A DNA stretch of 39,857 nt from Clostridiales bacterium (GTDB taxonomy: Bacteria > Bacillota > Clostridia > Saccharofermentanales > Saccharofermentanaceae), in NCBI GenBank assembly GCA_017513085.1, contig JAFWDK010000013.1:1-39857 (forward strand), in the 5' to 3' direction. This document shows, piece after piece, positions 34,494 through 39,857 of this stretch. The stretch's first letter is position 1, and every line of letters begins with the position of its first letter. The notes beneath the pieces are model-generated. The model had not been told where the DNA came from. It was given only the letters and a program-made list of their open reading frames with translations, and made no database searches. A program made the position numbers and the translations under genes.

Positions 34494-34499
34494 ATTATA
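34494..34499 (-). promoter_or_regulatory. Extended -10 promoter of the thioesterase gene
   Basis: On the minus strand TGATATAAT, about 50 bases before the start codon. No clear -35 box. Confidence 0.5.
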
Positions 34500-34522
34500 T
34501 CACACTTGAAACTCCCTCCCGC

Positions 34523-34556
34523 AAAAAAGAGGACTGTCTCTTCCGAAACAGTCCTC
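34523..34556 (-). terminator. Terminator of the beta-helix/DUF4214 protein gene
   Basis: GAGGACTGT (34529-34537) pairs with ACAGTCCTC (34548-34556); six T residues follow on the minus strand. Confidence 0.9.
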
Positions 34557-34590
34557 GTAATTCATTCACGCAATATGAATCAAATGGTTA

Positions 34591-36690
34591 TCAGATAGTA
34601 CCTCTCTCGATGCCATAAGCCTGGCAAAGTGCGGAGTACTCAGGAGACATTGCGAAACCGCGGAGAACTTCGAAGCGGGATACGCCCTTGTTGAGCTGAC
34701 CAACCCAGTAGTTGAAACCATCTGTCTCAGCTTCTCTTCCGAGGAAGGTCTCGTACAGAGCGGATACATAAGCCTCATTAGTAGTCTTCTTCTGGAGATA
34801 CTCAGTGGACTCGAAGAAGAATCTTCCGAGTGCAGCACCTGTTGTCTCACGGTTTGTAATCTTCAAAGACCAGAACAATAATCCGCCTTCTTCCGGATCA
34901 CGGCCGAGGCACTTCGTGTAAAGTCTTGTTACGAAATCCTGTGCAGCCTTGGACGGAATTGTTGCCTTCGCTGTCGGAGCACCCGGATTGACACCATATC
35001 TGGCGCAGAGGTTACACCACTCTGTGGAGTCAACGAATCTCTCAATAACAGCCTGACGGGAGTTACCCTTCTTCAGGAAGTCTTTCCAGAAATCCATACC
35101 GCCCTGTTCCGGATCACGATCAAAGAATGTCTTGTAAAGAGTTGTCAGGAACTCTTCATCAGATGTGTTCTTCGAGAGGAACTCAGGTCCTGTAAGGAAG
35201 AACAATGCGCAGTAACCACCGGTGAACTCACCGCTTGTAACCTTCTGTACCCAGAAATCCTTACCGGCTTTCTCGGAAGGTCTGCCGAGAGCTACATTGT
35301 AAAGACGCTCTACGAAATCAGCAAATGTCAACTGATGAGAAGCAACTTCTTCCCACTTCGCGTTAAGAACGATATCCGCCTTAACCGGTGTATTGAAGTC
35401 ATAAGCTTCACCATTCAGGTACCATCCTTTAAAGATGTAACCCATTCTTGTCGGGTTCGCCGGCTTCACGGCAGGCTTACCATAAACGACCTGCTGAGCG
35501 GGAACACCGGTAACATCAAATGTAACCGTATAAAGATTGCTTACGCCAAACGTGCCGTCTGCATTCTTGATCGGACGATAACCTTCCGCGCAGTTAGCCT
35601 GAAGTACAGGACTGGAATAAACGCCACCTGAGATGAACTCAGTAACCTTCGCATTACCGGAACCATAAGCATATGTAGCCACCGCATCCGCGTTCTGGCT
35701 CTTGAATGTACCGCCGGAGATAAATACGTTCGGCTTACCGTTCGGATAGCCGCAGTTATCTACTACAAGAGCATCACCGGTTGCATCCGCGCCGTTACCG
35801 TTATACTTATACGAAGTCTTCGGACCATTGGCTTCCAGCGTACCGCCGGTGATCTTAAGGTTACCGGACTTCATGTAAACCGCTGTCTTACCGCTGATCG
35901 TACCACCGGAGATCGACAGGTCGCCGGAAGGCTCATAAACTGCGATGGTCTCACTCTTCAGCGTACCACCGGAAATTCTCATGGTACCCTTCTTCGAGCT
36001 ACTGCCGTTTGTTGTCAAAGCAAACAACTTGGAATTGATCGTACCATTTGTCATAGCGAATGTTGCCGAGCAGTCTGCCAGCGCAACGCCGTAACCCTTG
36101 GAATTGATCTCGCCGCCCTCAACAGAGATGATCGGCTGATTCTTATTGTATGCATAAAGTGCGTAACCATCTGCGCTGTTCGCATTGATCTTACCACCCT
36201 TTACCGTAATGCTACCAACATTTACGGAAACGGCATAGTGAGCAGATGTCTCGATCGTACCACCCTCCAGTACGAACTTACCGGCAGAAGTATAAATACC
36301 GGACTCACCACTATGTACGAACTTACCTGCGCCGTTTGCGGAACTATCCTTGATCGTAACCGTTGCATTGGTCGTGATCGCAAAAGGATACATCTGCTTG
36401 CTCGTGTTCGTGTAAGTAAAGCCATTCAGATCCAGTGTAAGATTTTTCCCGACGTTCGGAAGATCAGCGGAACTGCTGTTTGCTACCAGCGCAACCGTAT
36501 CGCCTGCTTTCGCGGCTTTAAAAGCCTCGCTCAGTGAAGCGTAACCGGTGTCACCGATCTTTGCTACAGAACCACTTGCACGTACAAGAGATCCCGCTCC
36601 TGCGTAAACGCTCAGGACCAAGGCCATCGAAACGATTCCGGAAGCAATCGACAGGCGACGATGACCTTTCTTTGATTTTTGAAAAATCAT
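34591..36690 (-). CDS. Secreted beta-helix surface protein with Flg_new repeat and DUF4214 module
   Basis: 699 residues; GGAGGG eight bases before the ATG. Basic N-terminus and signal peptide (about 1-39, ending SVYAGAGSLVRASG). Residues about 42-370 are a right-handed beta-helix of pectate-lyase-like type built from short ISGGTLKS/KITGGTLEA repeats, without visible lyase catalytic residues. Residues about 385-450 form one Listeria-Bacteroides (Flg_new/InlB B-like) repeat ending GYIFKGWYLNGEAYDFNTPVKADIVLNAKW. The last 240 residues carry four DUF4214-type repeats and end in YGIERGTI. Probably an exported adhesin-like or matrix protein. It is a paralogue, in its C-terminal half, of the products at 13852 and 37020. 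Confidence 0.9.
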   Translation of the reverse strand: MIFQKSKKGHRRLSIASGIVSMALVLSVYAGAGSLVRASGSVAKIGDTGYASLSEAFKAAKAGDTVALVANSSSADLPNVGKNLTLDLNGFTYTNTSKQMYPFAITTNATVTIKDSSANGAGKFVHSGESGIYTSAGKFVLEGGTIETSAHYAVSVNVGSITVKGGKINANSADGYALYAYNKNQPIISVEGGEINSKGYGVALADCSATFAMTNGTINSKLFALTTNGSSSKKGTMRISGGTLKSETIAVYEPSGDLSISGGTISGKTAVYMKSGNLKITGGTLEANGPKTSYKYNGNGADATGDALVVDNCGYPNGKPNVFISGGTFKSQNADAVATYAYGSGNAKVTEFISGGVYSSPVLQANCAEGYRPIKNADGTFGVSNLYTVTFDVTGVPAQQVVYGKPAVKPANPTRMGYIFKGWYLNGEAYDFNTPVKADIVLNAKWEEVASHQLTFADFVERLYNVALGRPSEKAGKDFWVQKVTSGEFTGGYCALFFLTGPEFLSKNTSDEEFLTTLYKTFFDRDPEQGGMDFWKDFLKKGNSRQAVIERFVDSTEWCNLCARYGVNPGAPTAKATIPSKAAQDFVTRLYTKCLGRDPEEGGLLFWSLKITNRETTGAALGRFFFESTEYLQKKTTNEAYVSALYETFLGREAETDGFNYWVGQLNKGVSRFEVLRGFAMSPEYSALCQAYGIERGTI

Positions 36691-36804
36691 GATGGTTCCC
36701 TCCTTTAACCATTTTGTTTATCAAATCAGTTGCCAGGTAAGATATCTCCTGCCCTGACACGTGCAGCCACCTGAAAACAGCCGCACATATAAATACATAC
36801 AATC

Positions 36805-36833
36805 ATTTTACACTCACCTATTTCTTATTACAA
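36805..36833 (-). promoter_or_regulatory. Promoter of the beta-helix/DUF4214 protein gene
   Basis: On the minus strand TTGTAA (36828-36833), 17 bases, TAAAAT (36805-36810). The leader is about 108 bases and contains imperfect inverted repeats, including GTGCGGC/GCTGCAC. No known riboswitch is recognised. Confidence 0.55.
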
Positions 36834-36891
36834 TAAGTTCGAGGTGTTTTATTAAATTAAATTGTGATTTTACTTGTAACCTTTTTGCAAT

Positions 36892-36968
36892 AAAAACGAG
36901 GCTGTTGGATGAAGCGAACCCCAGAAGTTGGACAAAAACTTCTGGGGTTCACTTCAGGAAACAGCCCC
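36892..36968 (-). terminator. Nested hairpin terminator after the second DUF4214 gene; repeat element B
   Basis: Outer arms GAGGCTGTT (36898-36906) and AACAGCCCC (36960-36968) enclose GAACCCCAGAAGTT and AACTTCTGGGGTTC. On the minus strand five T residues follow. The core 36912-36956 is clearly related to the hairpin at 6960-7001, sharing GTTGGACAARAACTT. The remainder of the 329-base gap 36691-37019 holds only the promoter and leader of the neighbouring gene. Confidence 0.75.
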
Positions 36969-37019
36969 GCTCATATTTTCAGCCCGGTTCTCCCGGATCT
37001 GAAATCATGTTACCGGTTA

Positions 37020-39083
37020 TCATACAGTTCCACGTTCGATTCCATAGGATGCGCAGATCTCCGTAAACTCAGGAGAAACCGCAAAGCCTCGCAGTACATC
37101 GATCCGGGAGGTTCCTTCCTTGAGTTTTCCGACCCAATACTTCAAACCATCCTCTTCCGCCTCACGGCCCATGAAAGTCTCGTAGAGTGCTTTTACATAC
37201 TCTTCGTCTGAAGCTTTCTTATTCTGATACTCTTTTGATTCGAAGAAGTCACGTGCCAGCTCCGCGCCGGTCGCCTCCAGGTTCGTCAGTTTGAGCGCCC
37301 AGAACATAAGCCCATCCTGCTCCGCCTCACGGCCGAGGCACTTCGTGTACAATCTCTCGGCGAATGCTTTTGCCGCATCAGACGGGATCTCCGCCTTAGC
37401 TGTCGGTGCGCCGGACTTTACACCATACTTGGCGCAAAGGTTGCACCATTCCTTGGAATCCACGAAATTCTCCACGACAGCCTGGCGCGAACCGCCGTCC
37501 TTGAGGAATTTCAGCCAGAATGCCAATCCGTCTGCCTCCGGTTCTCTGTCAAAGAACGTAGCATAAACCGTTGTCATAAACTGCTCGTCCGTCGTCTTTT
37601 TCTGCAGGAATTCCGGTCCTGTCAGGAAGAAGAGCGCACAGTATCCGCCTGTATATTCGCCTTTCTTAACTTTTTCGGTCCAGAACGCCTTGCCATCCGG
37701 CTCGGACTCACGTCCAAGAGCTACCTTATAAAGTCTTTCGACGAACTCGCCAAAGTCATATACCGGCTCCGGCTTTTTCTCCCAAACTGCAAAGATAACG
37801 AGATCCTCATTCACTTTGGAATTAAAATCATATTCTCCTCTCGGATTACCATCGTCCTCATCCAGCGTCCAGTATTTGAATTCCATACCTTCCTTGGTCG
37901 GATCCTCCGGCTTGACCACCTGACCATCCGGCTTGACCATCTGAGCCGTTACCGAACTTCCTCCATCCGTCACAAAATTGACGATCCACATATCTTCATC
38001 CGCCCACAAGGCATATAATGTAACATCGTTTTTGAAGTAATTACCCGGAAGCTCAACATTTTCTCTGATAAGATGCTCAGCATCGTCTTTGGCATCCGCC
38101 CATGCAATGAACTTCTTCTCACCGTTAATAAAGTGGTTACTCGTGACCGGCAGCGGATCGAGAGCATTATGGATCAAGCTGAAAGACGTTTCTCCTTTTT
38201 CATCCGCACCACCATTACCATCATAGGTAACCTTGATCTCACGGACCTTGATCTCCCAATTCTCAACGACAAACCAGAATCTTCCTTCGTTATTCAGGAA
38301 AGATACTTTCTCCGGGAAGAAAGCAATATCGAAATACACTACAGCCTCCGGTGCGCTCTTGAGAGCAAAACCGACTTTATCTACTTTATTCTGCTTATCC
38401 GGCAGAAGGCTCTCGACCACCTCAACAGAATACGGGAACTGGATAATACTTTCATAGCGTCCGTCTTCACGAGGATCCTGATTCGCATACTTGGAATACT
38501 CTTCCCAAGTCTTTCCACCATCCAGGGTAACCAGTGCATCTTCCTTCTTCACACCATCCGGAGCCACAAAGCAAACCCACAACGCGTAGTGCTTATTCTG
38601 CGTAAAACATACATCCCGGAATTCCGCACCTTTGTCAGTAAGCTCGCCATTGAACTCAGGATTCGCTTCCAGGCAGATCTCCCATCCGCCATTAATGACC
38701 TCCCAGGTCGCCTCGATCATCGTATTCTTATGAACAGGTGTATGCAGGTCATACGGCTCACCATTGCAGATCCAGCCCTTGAAGACATGGCAATTATCCC
38801 ACTCCGGATCCGGCACCTTATCAAGAGTCGGATCCTGCTGTCTAGCAATCTCCAAAAAAGTATCGTAAGCATTCTCACCGTCTTTCACCGGTATAATGAG
38901 CAGTTCGTCACCGTTTTTCAGATCAACAGTAACCGACCACGTCGTCACATCCGCGTCCACATCCGCACGCAGCCTGCGACCATATCCAAGGATCAAAGCA
39001 ACACTCGCCAGCATTGACGCCACGATCAGCCAGGCTACGACCGCCCGCGAACCGCGTCTTGTTTTCACGTTACTCGTCAACAT
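37020..39083 (-). CDS. Secreted surface protein with three Flg_new-type repeats and DUF4214 module
   Basis: 687 residues from the ATG at 39083, seven bases after GAGGAGGG; the frame is open 24 codons further, across the predicted promoter. Signal or anchor segment RAVVAWLIVASMLASVALILGYG (about 12-36). Then three Listeria-Bacteroides-type repeats, ending HVFKGWICNGEPYDLHTPV, FIAWADAKDDAEHL and FKYWTLDEDDGNPRGEYDFNSKV. Between the first and second lies a beta domain of about 130 residues that I do not recognise. The last 240 residues are the four-repeat DUF4214 module, ending YGIERGTV. Probably exported and surface-located. It lies next to and in the same direction as 34591-36690 but has its own promoter and terminator. 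Confidence 0.88.
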   Translation of the reverse strand: MLTSNVKTRRGSRAVVAWLIVASMLASVALILGYGRRLRADVDADVTTWSVTVDLKNGDELLIIPVKDGENAYDTFLEIARQQDPTLDKVPDPEWDNCHVFKGWICNGEPYDLHTPVHKNTMIEATWEVINGGWEICLEANPEFNGELTDKGAEFRDVCFTQNKHYALWVCFVAPDGVKKEDALVTLDGGKTWEEYSKYANQDPREDGRYESIIQFPYSVEVVESLLPDKQNKVDKVGFALKSAPEAVVYFDIAFFPEKVSFLNNEGRFWFVVENWEIKVREIKVTYDGNGGADEKGETSFSLIHNALDPLPVTSNHFINGEKKFIAWADAKDDAEHLIRENVELPGNYFKNDVTLYALWADEDMWIVNFVTDGGSSVTAQMVKPDGQVVKPEDPTKEGMEFKYWTLDEDDGNPRGEYDFNSKVNEDLVIFAVWEKKPEPVYDFGEFVERLYKVALGRESEPDGKAFWTEKVKKGEYTGGYCALFFLTGPEFLQKKTTDEQFMTTVYATFFDREPEADGLAFWLKFLKDGGSRQAVVENFVDSKEWCNLCAKYGVKSGAPTAKAEIPSDAAKAFAERLYTKCLGREAEQDGLMFWALKLTNLEATGAELARDFFESKEYQNKKASDEEYVKALYETFMGREAEEDGLKYWVGKLKEGTSRIDVLRGFAVSPEFTEICASYGIERGTV

Positions 39084-39117
39084 AAACAACCCTCCTCGAA
39101 AACATAATAATAATTTT

Positions 39118-39146
39118 ATTCTAGTGCTTTTGGCAGGGCGCTTCAA
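39118..39146 (-). promoter_or_regulatory. Promoter of the 37020-39083 gene
   Basis: On the minus strand TTGAAG (39141-39146), 17 bases, TAGAAT (39118-39123; 5 of 6). It supports the start codon at 39083 over the one at 39155. Confidence 0.6.
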
Positions 39147-39212
39147 CGAAAACATTTAACTATTCACAAGATCGTCTATCTTTTTTCAAATTATTCATAA
39201 AAAACACCTCTG

Positions 39213-39344
39213 TACGAAATATAACGCTGCGGGCACGGGCGGGTCAGGGATAGACGGTGACGAGCGGTTAGCCGTGGTAATTTTACGAAATACAACGCTG
39301 CGGGCACGGGCAGGTCAGGGATAGACGGCGACGAGCGGTTAGCC
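39213..39344. repeat. Two 61-bp direct repeats, 71 bp apart
   Basis: Copy 1 (39213-39273) and copy 2 (39284-39344) differ at three positions in 61. Each runs from TACGAAATA to GCGGTTAGCC. No coding frame. They lead directly into the hairpin array. Confidence 0.9.
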
Positions 39345-39359
39345 ACAGCTAACCTTCTG

Positions 39360-39857
39360 TTTACTGGTAAAATGTTCCGAATTGGTAGTTTTACTGGTAA
39401 ATTGAGCTGCGGTTAGCTATTGCTAACTGCCGGTTTTACTGGTAAAATCTCCAAAATCGGTAGTTTTAACAGTAATTCGATAGCGGTTAGTTATGACTAA
39501 CCGCATGGTTTACTGGTAGAATCTTCAAAATCGATGTTTTCACCAGTAAATTCCTGCCCTTTTCCGACCCATTTACTGGTAAAATCCTTCAAAATGCACA
39601 TTCTACCAGTAAATGTCAAGAAAAGAATTCAAAATCGTCGATAAATTACTGGTAAAATCACTGAAATCGAGGATTTTACCAGTAAACGCACGAGTTAGTC
39701 TAAACTAACTACCATGTTTACGGGCAGATTCGACGATTTGCTCCATTTAGCCCGTAAAATTTGCCGTTTTTTGAATTCTTTTCTTGACATTTACGGGCTA
39801 AATCAACGTTTTCTTCATTTCAGCCCGTAATTCCCTCCGAAAAGCACTGGATTTTAC
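39360..39857. repeat. Array of spaced hairpin modules with TTTACTGGTAAA / TTTACGGGCTAAA boxes
   Basis: Modules of about 42 bases open with a TTTAC box at 39360, 39435, 39509, 39572, 39645, 39717 and 39790, and an eighth begins at about 39853. The intervals are 75, 74, 63, 73, 72, 73 and 63. Most modules close with the reverse complement (ACCAGTAAA or GCCCGTAAA) about 29 bases on, for example TTACTGGTAAAATC at 39646 with GATTTTACCAGTAA ending at 39686. Loops differ in sequence. Several spacers contain GGTTAG/CTAACC hairpins. No gene is visible anywhere in 39156-39857. Confidence 0.85.

Noticed and set aside
36691..36798. c-di-GMP (GEMM) riboswitch in the leader of the beta-helix protein gene
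   Set aside because: The leader has imperfect inverted repeats but not the conserved GEMM-I or GEMM-II core sequences.
39335..39713. Integron attC sites (GTTAG...CTAAC hairpins)
   Set aside because: The hairpins lack the 7-base core sites and there are no cassette genes between them and no integrase in view.
39360..39857. CRISPR array
   Set aside because: Units are pairs of inverted boxes with different loops and variable boxes; there are no identical repeats separated by unique spacers and no cas genes.

Overview
The window looks like chromosomal DNA from an anaerobic, Gram-positive-type Clostridia member. The evidence is strong GGAGG ribosome sites, many lipoprotein signal peptides, an NCS2 purine permease, stand-alone alarmone synthetase, and surface proteins with DUF4214 and Listeria-Bacteroides (Flg_new) repeats. 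The set resembles Oscillospiraceae/Saccharofermentans-like gut or rumen bacteria; that placement is inference. No transposase, integrase, phage or CRISPR gene is visible.

Layout. (1) 1-72: 3'-truncated tRNA-Leu(UAG), minus strand. (2) 307-5238, minus: a five-gene unit in the order ATPase, ABC-2 permease, ABC-2 permease, DesK-type histidine kinase, NarL-type response regulator. This is the gene set of the Bacillus subtilis LnrLMN/LnrJK membrane-active-compound exporter and sensor. (3) 5489-8838: purine permease, a lipoprotein and a small alarmone synthetase. (4) 8897-16284, minus: a leucine-rich-repeat/DUF4214 surface protein gene runs straight into rsmE, hisS, signal peptidase I (with a very acidic N-terminal extension) and lepA. 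(5) 16514-18512: DUF4230 membrane protein, a cysteine-bearing XRE regulator and two small doubtful genes. (6) 18532-25061, minus: a second copy of the ABC/two-component cassette in the same order, with a lipoprotein gene added at its end. (7) 25298-31362: a 1286-residue sensor diguanylate cyclase faces an HD-GYP c-di-GMP phosphodiesterase gene interrupted by an in-frame TAG. (8) 31606-34444: GH16 beta-glucanase lipoprotein, a divergent AraC regulator and a 4HBT thioesterase. (9) 34591-39083, minus: two more DUF4214 surface proteins. (10) 39156-39857: a gene-free tract built from a 61-bp direct repeat followed by a regularly spaced (63-75 bp) array of hairpin modules that runs off the window.

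How it fits together. Most accessory genes concern the cell envelope: two ABC exporters under their own two-component control, secreted or surface proteins sharing a C-terminal DUF4214 module, a secreted glucanase, and c-di-GMP synthesis and degradation side by side. Both exporter cassettes carry a TGAC-N4-GTCA dyad at a similar distance upstream, a candidate shared operator. The least explained structure is the hairpin array at the right end.
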